Source: CAZQKW01 sp964594075 (GTDB taxonomy: Bacteria; Desulfobacterota; WTBG01; CAIYCZ01). Taken from it: a stretch of 55,733 nucleotides of DNA. The position numbers and the translations under genes are program-made. Numbering within the stretch: the stretch's first letter is position 1; the number at the start of each line of letters is the position of its first letter. Location: the NCBI GenBank assembly GCA_964594075.1, contig CAZQKW010000025.1, forward strand, positions 1-55,733, given 5' to 3'. Shown piece after piece: positions 35,271 to 43,624 of the stretch. Under the pieces are notes generated by a model. That model searched no databases and was not told the origin of the DNA. It saw only the letters and a list, made by a program, of their open reading frames with translations.

Positions 35271-36200
35271 ATGCGGTTTCTTTTTGTCGATCGAATCTGC
35301 GCATTGGAAAAAGGCAAACGGGTGCGTGCCATAAAGAACATAAGCGGCGATGAAGGATTTCTTGCTGAAATTTTTCCCGGCCTTCCGGTACTGTCTCCCG
35401 TTATCGCCGCAGAAGCAGCAGCCCAGGCGCTTTCCTGGTTGATTGTGGAGGCGCGGGATTTTGCCGTTAAACCGCTCATCACGGTGCTTGACGAGTATGT
35501 GTGTCATAAGCATGTTCAGCCGGGCGACCAGATTGCCATGGAGGGCGAGGTTGAGAATTTTCAGCGCGAAAGCGCTCTGGCACATGCGCGCATTCTGATT
35601 AATGAAACACCGGCCATAGAAATTAACCATGGCGTTTGTTATCTGTTTCCGCTTTCTGCGCTGCAAGATCCAGCGGATGCACAACGGCAGTTTCAGCACC
35701 TCTGCGAAAAACCTTTTCTGACGGCGCCTGCAGCCGCACAACGTTCTCCGCTGGTGAGGGAAGGCGCAGCGCCAAACTCGCGGAACTCAGGAATTGACCG
35801 CATTATTTCCTATGAAGAGCACCAGCGTATCGTGGGGATAAAAAACATCACTACGACAGCGGATTATTTCAACGATCATTTTCCGCGCAAGCCGCTGCTC
35901 CCGGGCGTCGTCATTATGGACGCGCTGATCGGCTGTGCCCGCATCCTGATTAACCGCGCCTTAACCGCCCGCGGATGGGCGAAGATGCAGGCAGTACTGG
36001 TGCGCGCGCATAAAGTCAAGTTTAGAAGATTCGTGCAGCCCGGTGACCAGTTGGTTGTGCAGGTTCAAATGGGAGAGTTTACGGAGCAGCAGAGCATGGT
36101 TCACGCAAAGGCACTGGTGCACGATAAGGTGGCAGCAACCCTGGCCGCAGAATTTTGCCATTTGGATCGCGATACGTATCTTAAAACATTTCTCTCTTGA
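35271..36200 (+). CDS. Tandem hot-dog dehydratase (FabZ/FabA-like)
   Basis: This 309-residue protein is made of two hot-dog domains. The C-terminal one (from about 175) is a FabZ-type 3-hydroxyacyl-ACP dehydratase: FNDHFPRKPLLPGVVIMDAL, with His203 in place, but the usual catalytic Glu is Asp217. The N-terminal domain (residues 1-130) keeps FPGLPVLSPVIAAEAAAQAL but lacks the active-site His, so it is probably structural or substrate-binding. The start at 35271 (MRFLFVDRICALEKG) matches the family, and an in-frame ATG lies 18 bases earlier. It is the last clear chain-building gene of the cluster, producing the 2-enoyl-ACP. No enoyl reductase is encoded nearby. Confidence 0.85.
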   Translation: MRFLFVDRICALEKGKRVRAIKNISGDEGFLAEIFPGLPVLSPVIAAEAAAQALSWLIVEARDFAVKPLITVLDEYVCHKHVQPGDQIAMEGEVENFQRESALAHARILINETPAIEINHGVCYLFPLSALQDPADAQRQFQHLCEKPFLTAPAAAQRSPLVREGAAPNSRNSGIDRIISYEEHQRIVGIKNITTTADYFNDHFPRKPLLPGVVIMDALIGCARILINRALTARGWAKMQAVLVRAHKVKFRRFVQPGDQLVVQVQMGEFTEQQSMVHAKALVHDKVAATLAAEFCHLDRDTYLKTFLS

Positions 36201-36247
36201 ACCGGCAGGGTATATAGTGCGCTGCTCTTTTTTGTCCGAGGTGGTGT

Positions 36248-36838
36248 GTGCCTGATAAAGCAGGCTGTTATCTCATTATTGACACGGAAACAACCGGCCT
36301 TCATCCGGCGCGGCACGGTCTGGTGGAGCTTGCCGCCGCCGCCTTGAACGATCAGCTGGCTGTGCTTGACACATTTCATTGCGATGTATGTCCGCCGGAA
36401 GGCGTTGAATATGATGCTGAATCGTTGCAGATTAATGGATTCACCATGGAGCGGATCAGGGCGGGCATCAGCTACACCATGGCATGCGAGCAGTTTGCTC
36501 ACTTTATCAGCAGCAACTTTTCTGTCGAGCCCATTGTGGTTGGGCAGTTTTATCCGTTTGATTACGCATTCCTTGAACAGGTATTCAGCAGCAGCGGCTA
36601 TCGTGACGGACTGGCGGCTGCCATTAAAGGGAATAACTTTATTGATACCAAAGCACTGGCACAGAGTATCAATGCGCGTGCGCTTCTCAGAGGCCAGCAG
36701 GTTCCGTTCCCGGTTACCAGCTTGTCAAAACCCGGCGGTCTGAAGGAGGTATTTGGTATTACCGGTTACCAGTCGCATAGCGCGCTGGGTGATGTGCTGG
36801 CAACCAGAGAGGTTTTGAAAAAACTTCTGGAACTGTAA
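36248..36838 (+). CDS. DEDDh 3'-5' exonuclease (DnaQ/RNase T-like)
   Basis: This 196-residue exonuclease has Exo I IIDTETTGLHP with Asp12 and Glu14, Exo II VGQFYPFDYAFLE and Exo III with SHSALGDVLATREV giving the His and last Asp of the DEDDh site. It starts at a GTG with GAGGTGG just upstream. Its 47-base distance from the dehydratase gene suggests shared transcription, but a nuclease has no obvious role in lipid synthesis. It may be a passenger. Confidence 0.85.
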   Translation: MPDKAGCYLIIDTETTGLHPARHGLVELAAAALNDQLAVLDTFHCDVCPPEGVEYDAESLQINGFTMERIRAGISYTMACEQFAHFISSNFSVEPIVVGQFYPFDYAFLEQVFSSSGYRDGLAAAIKGNNFIDTKALAQSINARALLRGQQVPFPVTSLSKPGGLKEVFGITGYQSHSALGDVLATREVLKKLLEL

Positions 36839-36903
36839 TACGACAGCATAATCACCGGTGACAGACTGTTACCAGCGGCGCGTATTCATTATGAGGTGAG
36901 GCG

Positions 36904-37632
36904 ATGGAAAACAGCAGTTATTTTGCCCATGACACACATAAGTACATGTACTGTGCTGATGGTGTTTTTTCTGATTTTGTTTTTTCATTGATTAAAACTA
37001 TTGTTCCCGATAATTTTTCCCGGTATGCGCAGGTCTATGAGTTGGGAGCCGGCATGGGCCGTTTTTCTTTTGCGCTGGTGAAGAATTTCCCCCGCGTATC
37101 GCTCATTGAGCCCTCAGAATCATATGCCCGGGTGCTTAGAAAGCTCTTTGACACGCAACAGGTCTCCATCGTGAATATGACTATGGAGGAATTTTTTAAA
37201 AACAACACCATTGCGCCCAACTCTATTTTTTTTAACTTTCATCTTCTGCATCATTTGTCGCCGGCGCAACGAAGCGAGTATTTTTCATATTTATGCCAGG
37301 CGCGCGTTCCGGCGGTATTCCTCGAACCAAACCCATGGAACCCGCTGATTGTATTTCAGCTCATGATAAATCCCGATATGCGCATGAAAAATGAATGGCA
37401 ATATCTGACGTTGACGCGGAAAAAGCTTTCCCGAGAGTTTAATACCGCCGGGCTTTCAGTCGCAGCGTATGGAAAACTCTGCCAGGTCCCACCACCCATC
37501 GCCAAACGGGCTGTAAAGGTGCCCGTTCTTAAACGGTCTTTGTTTTTTCTGGATTACAGCAAATATTTCCTGCCGTTATTAAGTTCTTATCATCTGTTTT
37601 ACACTACCCCGCGTCAAACAGCCGCGTCATAG
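36904..37632 (+). CDS. SAM-dependent methyltransferase
   Basis: This 242-residue class I methyltransferase-fold protein has motif I in VYELGAGMGRFSFALV, an acidic residue after the next strand (LIEPSESY), and FNFHLLHHLSP as the methyltransferase-11/12-like post-II region. The C-terminal 70 residues are hydrophobic and basic. GAGG lies eight bases before the ATG. From its place between the acyl-chain genes and membrane glycosyltransferases, it may methylate the lipid or sugar product (inference). Confidence 0.8.
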   Translation: MENSSYFAHDTHKYMYCADGVFSDFVFSLIKTIVPDNFSRYAQVYELGAGMGRFSFALVKNFPRVSLIEPSESYARVLRKLFDTQQVSIVNMTMEEFFKNNTIAPNSIFFNFHLLHHLSPAQRSEYFSYLCQARVPAVFLEPNPWNPLIVFQLMINPDMRMKNEWQYLTLTRKKLSREFNTAGLSVAAYGKLCQVPPPIAKRAVKVPVLKRSLFFLDYSKYFLPLLSSYHLFYTTPRQTAAS

Positions 37633-37686
37633 CGCTGATTCTCAGCATGCACAAAACCCCATGAGAAAGGATTACTGTTACCGCAT

Positions 37687-39300
37687 ATGAATACAGCAGC
37701 GCAGAAGCCCCATGTAACGCTCCGCTGCGCCAGAGCCGCCGTTTTCATTCTTCTGGCTATATTTTCTGGCCTGTTTATTTATTGTGTAGCATTTCGCCTG
37801 ACCTATCCGTTTGAGCTTGAATGGATAGAAGGGGAAATGGTGTGCCATGGCTTGCGGCTGGCTGAGTGGCAGCCAATATATGCCGCCCCATCCATGAGTT
37901 TTGTTGCCGAGCTCTACCCGCCGGTCTATTATTTGCTGACGGCGCTTTTATACCGTCTGTTTGATACGATTAATTTCGTTATTCCCCGTATCATTTCTCT
38001 TGTGTCGTGCTGCGGAATTCTGTTCCTGCTTTATCGTATTGCCATCAAGGAAGGAGGGGATAAAAGCATCGGGCTGCTCACCTGCGGTTTTTTTCTGAGC
38101 TTTTATGAAATACACGGCACCTGGTATGACCTGGCGCGGGTTGACATGCTGCTGTTTGTGTTTCTGCTTGCCGGGTGTTATGTGATTGCGTATGGAGCAC
38201 GCACTACCTGGTCCACAATTTTTTCAGCGCTGCTTCTGGTTCTTGCCTGTTACACCAAGCAGTCGGGGCTCTGTTTTCTCCCCTGTGCTGCGTTGTATCT
38301 TTTTTTCAAGGATCGGCAACAATCCTTTATTTTTACCGGTGTAGTTTCTCTGCTGCTGCTGTCAGTATTTTTTATTCTCCAGTATGCCTCGGACGGATGG
38401 TTTGGCACCTATGTGCTGTTCAATCCGCTCGGGCACAAACAACTGGTTACCAAACCGCTGTCCGAATTGCAGTTCAGGCTGCTATTTGAGATGCGGGATA
38501 AGTTGATAACCGAAATGCGCTATGAAATATTTTATAAATTGCCTATCTTTTTTACTATGGTGCTTGCTTTTCTGGTGCACAGCCTGGTCGCACTCACACG
38601 AAGCACTCACTTTACCATATGGGAATGGACTGCGGTTGGCGCGGTTGTCTCTTATTTCAGCATCCGGCCCTATCCCGGCTCAGAACGCAATGATTTTATC
38701 TATTTGACGCTGTGGGGTTGTATCCTGCTGGGGCGGTTATTAATCAAATTGAAAAAAGCAGTCACCGATGATACCAGACAGAGCACCCAGACAGTAGTCT
38801 ATCTTTTATTAGCGCTGCAGCTCTGCCTTCAGCTCTATAATCCAAAGCCGTTGATACCTACCAAAGAGGATATAAAAAAAGGCGCAGAATTTATCGCTAT
38901 GGTAGGCGACCTGCCGGGAGAGGTATATATTCCCTACCATTCGTTTTACGCCGTCATGGCCGGGAAGAAAATGATCTTCAACGGCGGAGCCTACTGGCAA
39001 TATCAAATTCTGGCGAAAGAACGATTTAAGCCAGAAGAGCTTATGGACAAAATAAGAAAACAAGCCTTTTCAGCAATCATTATTGACGGTTTGGGATATT
39101 TGTGCGCCAAGGGCGAGCCGGTACCTGTTGACAATGTTAAACTGCTGTTAACCTCAGGAGATGAGCTGTCCCAGGTCGTGGCCGAGCATTATACCATTGC
39201 GGGTAAAATTCCGTATAGCACCGATAATGAATTTCGGAATGTTGCCGGGTTTCGCATTCGGCCCGAAATTATTTTAAAACCGAAAAGTTCGCCACCATAA
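37687..39300 (+). CDS. GT-C-type membrane glycosyltransferase (GT39/ArnT-like)
   Basis: This 537-residue polytopic protein has about ten membrane segments and one long periplasmic C-terminal part (residues 390-537). The first loop has YPFELEWIEGEMVCHG followed by IYAAPSMSFVAELYPPVYY, a pattern I recall from undefined GT39-like transferases in which the acidic residues bind a lipid-linked sugar donor. The C-terminal region (AGKKMIFNGGAYWQYQ) is likely soluble. It would add sugar from a polyprenyl-phosphate donor to a lipid or protein on the outer face of the inner membrane. Confidence 0.78.
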   Translation: MNTAAQKPHVTLRCARAAVFILLAIFSGLFIYCVAFRLTYPFELEWIEGEMVCHGLRLAEWQPIYAAPSMSFVAELYPPVYYLLTALLYRLFDTINFVIPRIISLVSCCGILFLLYRIAIKEGGDKSIGLLTCGFFLSFYEIHGTWYDLARVDMLLFVFLLAGCYVIAYGARTTWSTIFSALLLVLACYTKQSGLCFLPCAALYLFFKDRQQSFIFTGVVSLLLLSVFFILQYASDGWFGTYVLFNPLGHKQLVTKPLSELQFRLLFEMRDKLITEMRYEIFYKLPIFFTMVLAFLVHSLVALTRSTHFTIWEWTAVGAVVSYFSIRPYPGSERNDFIYLTLWGCILLGRLLIKLKKAVTDDTRQSTQTVVYLLLALQLCLQLYNPKPLIPTKEDIKKGAEFIAMVGDLPGEVYIPYHSFYAVMAGKKMIFNGGAYWQYQILAKERFKPEELMDKIRKQAFSAIIIDGLGYLCAKGEPVPVDNVKLLLTSGDELSQVVAEHYTIAGKIPYSTDNEFRNVAGFRIRPEIILKPKSSPP

Positions 39301-39435
39301 ATCCGCCTCTGAACATCTCAGACATCAGAGAATTGGCCTTTCCGTGCAGCACGTCGCGTCGGACCTGCAGAAACGATGAATCATCTGTGCTGCAGCAATT
39401 TGGATGCTTTTCTACAATGATGTTGAACTGAGAAT

Positions 39436-40077
39436 ATGCGCCTTTGTTTCTCGTTTCTTCGCCACATAAAGTACCTGCTTGGCAGACGCCGGGGTCATAT
39501 CTGGATTCCGTTAGCTGCGATAGCCTTTGTCCTGCCTTCGTTGTGTGCCGGATTAGCCGGCGATGACTATTTCATGCGGGCAGTTGCTTTGCAGAACACC
39601 GATATCTGCTGTCTTCCTCAGTCAGCATTTGATCTATTTGCCTTTGTGTTAGGCAGCAAAGACACGGCCGTTATCAGACAGGGCATGGCTACGGGTCTGT
39701 ATCCCTGGTGGACGCATCCGCACCTTACCATTGCTTTTTTCAGGCCGCTGGCTTCTTTTACGCATTGGCTTGATTTCAGGTTCGGTGGCGATGCAGTCTG
39801 GCTGATGCACCTCCACAGTCTTGTCTGGTATGCACTGCTGGTGCTGACAGCCGGGCTGCTTTATCAAAGATTTCTCAGTCCATTCTGGACCGCAGGTCTT
39901 GCGACACTCCTGTATGCACTTGATTACAGCCATTCGATTGGCGCCGCCAGTCTGTGCAATCGTAATGCCGTCATGGCGGCAGTTTTCGGCGTTCTGGCGC
40001 TGCTGAACCATGATTGGTGGCGGCGAGACAATAGGAAGCTGTGTAGTATGGGAGCGCCGATATGTTTTTTTTCTTAG
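39436..40077 (+). CDS. Membrane protein (GT-C-like), N-terminal part of a frameshifted gene
   Basis: This 213-residue open frame stops early at TAG right after a run of eight T (40065-40072). It has a cytoplasmic start, a membrane helix and the loop GDDYFMRAVAL, then FFRPLASFTHWLDFRFGGDA and LHSLVWYALLVLTAGLLYQR, as in GT-C-type membrane transferases. Removing one T joins it seamlessly to the downstream frame: CFF then LSLLSAEAGLATGGYLV. The joined protein would be about 597 residues, matching a family I recall as single long proteins. The original gene is therefore 39436-41230. Confidence 0.75.
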   Translation: MRLCFSFLRHIKYLLGRRRGHIWIPLAAIAFVLPSLCAGLAGDDYFMRAVALQNTDICCLPQSAFDLFAFVLGSKDTAVIRQGMATGLYPWWTHPHLTIAFFRPLASFTHWLDFRFGGDAVWLMHLHSLVWYALLVLTAGLLYQRFLSPFWTAGLATLLYALDYSHSIGAASLCNRNAVMAAVFGVLALLNHDWWRRDNRKLCSMGAPICFFS

Positions 40078-41230
40078 TTTGTTGAGCGCTGAGGCTGGAT
40101 TAGCCACGGGCGGGTATCTGGTTGCCTATGCTCTTTTCCTTGAGAAGAAAAAACTTTTTACCGGCTGGGTTGCGTTGCTGCCCTATGTTATTACTGCTTG
40201 TTTCTGGCGGACACTGTATCTGGCAGGCGGCTATGGTGTTGCCCACTCGGGGGTATATACTGATCCCGGCAACGATACTCTTCAGTTTATAGCAGAATTG
40301 GGGGACCGATTACCGGTATTGTTGCAGGCGCAGTTGGTATTGCCGCCTTCAGACCTGTGGGCAGTATTACCGCCGACTTTTGCACTCATGTATACGGTCG
40401 GCGCAGCGACCGTGGTTTTGTTTATTGCATGGGGTATGTTGCCGATATTGCGTCGGGATGCCGCCATCAGGTTTTTTGCAGCAGGCATGACGTTGTCCGC
40501 CATTCCGTTCTGTGCGACGCTGCCCAGCAACCGGTTCCTTTTTTTTATCGGCATAGGCTGCATGGCGGTTATCGCGCGCTTCCTGGAAATGGCTCTTGAG
40601 CCTGCTGCATGGTTTTTGCCCTATTGGCGGACGACGCGTAAATTGCTTGCTTGCGTCTGGATAATACTCTGGCTTTTTATTTCACCGCTTCTGCTTGCCC
40701 TATTGTCGCTTTCGCCGCGTGCCGTCCAAAAACCGTTAACCCTGGCCGCAGAGACCATTGCCCCACGGGACGGTAAATCTTTACCGGAGCACGTGGTTGT
40801 GGTCAACACTCCCTCCGACCTTATGCTGTTCTATGTGCCGTTCATCAGGGCTGCTTCCGGTCAGAGCACACACCTGCACCCCGTTCTACTTTCAGCAGGA
40901 TCAATGCCCATAGCGGTTCAGCGTGTCAATGATCGTACACTGGTCATCCGGTATTTAGATGATGGGTTGCTTACCGGCCTGTGGAACCAGGCATTTCGTG
41001 ACGCTGCTGAATTGATTCAGCAGGATGTGCCCCTGAAACATACCCATTGCTCTGTTATGGTTACCGGAGTTAATCAGGTTGGGCTGCCGTCTGAAATAAC
41101 CTTTGCGTTCGCGGTGCCCCTTGAAGATGAATCACTTGCGTGGGTCATCTGGTCTGAACAGGGCTTCATACCCTTTATACCGCCTGCTACCGGTGCCACA
41201 GTTTTGATAAAACCGGCACGGCCGTTATAA
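40010..41230 (+). CDS. Membrane protein (GT-C-like), C-terminal part of a frameshifted gene
   Basis: This open frame continues the protein begun at 39436. The nominal ATG at 40010 lies inside the upstream part and its first 20 residues (MIGGGETIGSCVVWERR) are out-of-frame reading of that gene. Real family sequence begins at about 40064. Several membrane helices follow, then a C-terminal soluble domain of about 150 residues (HVVVVNTPSDLMLFYVPFI). Whether it is translated on its own is doubtful, since no good ribosome site precedes it. See the frameshift finding. Confidence 0.72.
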   Translation: MIGGGETIGSCVVWERRYVFFLSLLSAEAGLATGGYLVAYALFLEKKKLFTGWVALLPYVITACFWRTLYLAGGYGVAHSGVYTDPGNDTLQFIAELGDRLPVLLQAQLVLPPSDLWAVLPPTFALMYTVGAATVVLFIAWGMLPILRRDAAIRFFAAGMTLSAIPFCATLPSNRFLFFIGIGCMAVIARFLEMALEPAAWFLPYWRTTRKLLACVWIILWLFISPLLLALLSLSPRAVQKPLTLAAETIAPRDGKSLPEHVVVVNTPSDLMLFYVPFIRAASGQSTHLHPVLLSAGSMPIAVQRVNDRTLVIRYLDDGLLTGLWNQAFRDAAELIQQDVPLKHTHCSVMVTGVNQVGLPSEITFAFAVPLEDESLAWVIWSEQGFIPFIPPATGATVLIKPARPL

Positions 41231-41255
41231 TTGAGGGTAACGGCAAATCACCAGT

Positions 41256-42560
41256 ATGAAAAAAGGACGTATCCCCAATACCTTTCCTGCTACTGATGGC
41301 GATTATATATTATCAAGCGCGATAGATACCCAGCTTGGTCTTTTCACTGGTAACATTGTCGCCGTGTTCGACCATGAGCTTGATGCTGACCGGCTGGTGC
41401 AGGCACTGGATATTCTTTTTGATACCTGGCCGATACTTAGTTGCAGGTTTGTGGTTCAGGGCAACCGGTTATACTGGGAACGAATTAGCAAAACTGACCG
41501 GCAGCATGCGTTTTCCATTATCAACACTGAACAGGAGTGCGAAACTTTTTGCACCAAACAGGTGGATAGCCGCACTGGTCCGCAGGCGAACCTTGGATTG
41601 TTCCCATCTCCTGTAAAACCCACTGTCATTTTAAAGCTCTCCCATCAGGTGAGTGATGGCAGAGGGTTTGCCCACATATTGCGTACGCTGTCTTCAACCT
41701 ATACCCGATTGCAGCAGGACCCTTCCTATCAGCCAGCGCCGCACATTCACGGCTCGCGCAGCGGCAGTCAGATTATGCGCCAACTCCCCTGGACTGCATT
41801 GCCGGTTATTTTGAAGAATTTTATAATACTCACTTGGTCACTCAATCACCCCCGGGCAACTCAAATGCTTCCCCTCGCGCCCTGGGACAACATTGCCTGG
41901 TCTTATCGGGTGAGGCATATTTCCGCTTCCCGCACCGGCCGGATTATAAATTTTGCAAAAAATCATCAAGCAACTCTTAATGATGCCATACTCACGGCCC
42001 TGCTACGCTCCCTCGCGAGCTATGGAAACAGGGATGGAAACGCTGCCCTGAGAATACAGATGACCGTTGATTTGCGTGCCTGGTATGCGCGGGCACCAGG
42101 AGAGAATGCGCTGTGCAATCTCAGTGCGTTTGAGTATGTGAATCTTGGCGCTGACCCGGGAACCGACTTTGGAGCTACGTTAGGGCGTGTTGCGGCAATA
42201 ACCAGAGCGCGCAAGAAAAGCTATTTTGGCCTCAGCGAGGCGCTGCTGGTTCCGCTGGTGACCGCCCTGCCATACCGCTGGCTGGTGCGGCTGGTTGACT
42301 ATACGGCGCGCAAAAAAGCCGCGCAAAAGAATGTGCCCTGCTTATTGACAAATACCGGGCCGATAACGCCTGAAAACGTGGCGTTCGGTCAGCCGCCCAT
42401 TGCAGCATGGGTTTTGCCCCACGTGCTGTTTCCTCCCGGTTTCTGTCTGTGTGTCAGTAGCTATAATAACACTATCTCCCTGTCTGCGGGTGTGTCGCGC
42501 GGCTCATACGCACTGGTTGACGCGTTTCTGGACCAGATGATTGCCGAACTGCCCACGTGA
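41256..42560 (+). CDS. Condensation-domain-like acyltransferase
   Basis: This 434-residue protein of the CoA-dependent acyltransferase superfamily includes NRPS condensation domains, PapA and wax-ester synthases. The catalytic motif HxxxDG is present as HQVSDG at residues 130-135. The N-terminal region AVFDHELDADRLVQALDIL and the late YNNTISLSAGVSRGSY are typical. No carrier or adenylation domain is attached. Beside the acyl-chain cluster and the membrane glycosyltransferases, it is the best candidate to transfer the finished chain to a hydroxyl or amino group (inference). Confidence 0.8.
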   Translation: MKKGRIPNTFPATDGDYILSSAIDTQLGLFTGNIVAVFDHELDADRLVQALDILFDTWPILSCRFVVQGNRLYWERISKTDRQHAFSIINTEQECETFCTKQVDSRTGPQANLGLFPSPVKPTVILKLSHQVSDGRGFAHILRTLSSTYTRLQQDPSYQPAPHIHGSRSGSQIMRQLPWTALPVILKNFIILTWSLNHPRATQMLPLAPWDNIAWSYRVRHISASRTGRIINFAKNHQATLNDAILTALLRSLASYGNRDGNAALRIQMTVDLRAWYARAPGENALCNLSAFEYVNLGADPGTDFGATLGRVAAITRARKKSYFGLSEALLVPLVTALPYRWLVRLVDYTARKKAAQKNVPCLLTNTGPITPENVAFGQPPIAAWVLPHVLFPPGFCLCVSSYNNTISLSAGVSRGSYALVDAFLDQMIAELPT

Positions 42561-42751
42561 ATAGACACCGCGGGCGCTGCTGCCGTTAAAGATACCACGA
42601 ACAGTGCCGAATATTTCCCTGACACTCAGCATATGGTTAGAGAGCTTTTTACTGCACCGGACAAACTGCTATTGTATTGACTTTATCCGTGAGACATCTA
42701 TAATCATCAGTGGCATACAAAACAGCAGCACAGCGCGCGGAGTTTCATCTC

Positions 42752-43624
42752 ATGACTATGCAAAAATTAGAGGATCATAAGACCATAGACGAACTCATTG
42801 ATTTATATGAATTGATTGCAGTGCGCGCCGTTGAAAAGGCGGGTTCCATACTGAAAGACGCCTTTTATGCAAAAAAAGAACGGATGGTTAAATCAAAATA
42901 CGAAATAGTGACTGACATGGATTTGCGATCACAGAAAATAATTGTCAGCACCATCAGAAAATTTGTTCCAGAGCACAACATTCTTTCTGAAGAAGATGTG
43001 GAAATCAATAAGGAGTCTGTCTTTACCTGGATTATTGATCCGCTGGACGGCACCCATAATTATATGGATTCACGTTACAGCTTTGGTATTAACGTGGGTC
43101 TGCTGATGGAAAAAGACTTTATATTTTCCCTCTCCTATTTGCCGTTTGGCAACCGGCTGGAAGGGGGGCGAGAGCTGTATATTTCAAAAAAGGGGCGGGG
43201 AACATTCATGAATGATAAACACAGCCGGGTCTCTGACAAAACCCGGCTCAGCGATATGACTCTGCTGCTCAATTCCAGTATTTCACGAGATCCGGATAGT
43301 GCCTCTGCATTGTTCAGCATTCTGGTGCATAAACTTAATCGGGTGCGCATCCCCGGATCTGCGGCTGTTGAGTTTTGTTATATTGCCTCCGGCCGCGCAG
43401 ATGTAATGGTTGCCCAGTATTTAAAACCCTATGATCTGGTGGGGTGCCTTCATGTGGAAGAAGCCGGTGGAAAGGTAACGGATTTTTATGGCAACCCGGT
43501 CACCATCAACACCCACAGTATTGTCGCCAGCAATGGGCCCTGCCACGACCAAATTATTGAGATCCTGCAGCGAGAATTTTTTGTTCCCGGCGCACAGCGC
43601 GTTTCCCGCCTGCTCACCCACTAA
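42752..43624 (+). CDS. Inositol-monophosphatase-family protein
   Basis: This Mg-dependent phosphatase of the IMPase/CysQ/SuhB superfamily (290 residues) has the metal motifs SEEDVEI, IIDPLDGTHNYMDS and the final GSAAVEFCYIASGRADVM. I start at the ATG at 42752, which has GCGGAG nine bases upstream; an in-frame GTG at 42710 would add 14 residues. Substrates could be inositol phosphates, 3'-phosphoadenosine phosphate or sugar phosphates, and the sequence does not decide. Between it and the acyltransferase lie 190 bases with nothing recognisable. Confidence 0.88.
   Translation: MTMQKLEDHKTIDELIDLYELIAVRAVEKAGSILKDAFYAKKERMVKSKYEIVTDMDLRSQKIIVSTIRKFVPEHNILSEEDVEINKESVFTWIIDPLDGTHNYMDSRYSFGINVGLLMEKDFIFSLSYLPFGNRLEGGRELYISKKGRGTFMNDKHSRVSDKTRLSDMTLLLNSSISRDPDSASALFSILVHKLNRVRIPGSAAVEFCYIASGRADVMVAQYLKPYDLVGCLHVEEAGGKVTDFYGNPVTINTHSIVASNGPCHDQIIEILQREFFVPGAQRVSRLLTH

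Noticed and set aside
29332..36200. Assignment as a ladderane or aryl polyene cluster
   Set aside because: The KS/ACP/dehydratase set is compatible, but the marker genes of both classes (radical SAM and desaturase-like; ammonia lyase, adenylation enzyme, MMPL exporter) are missing.
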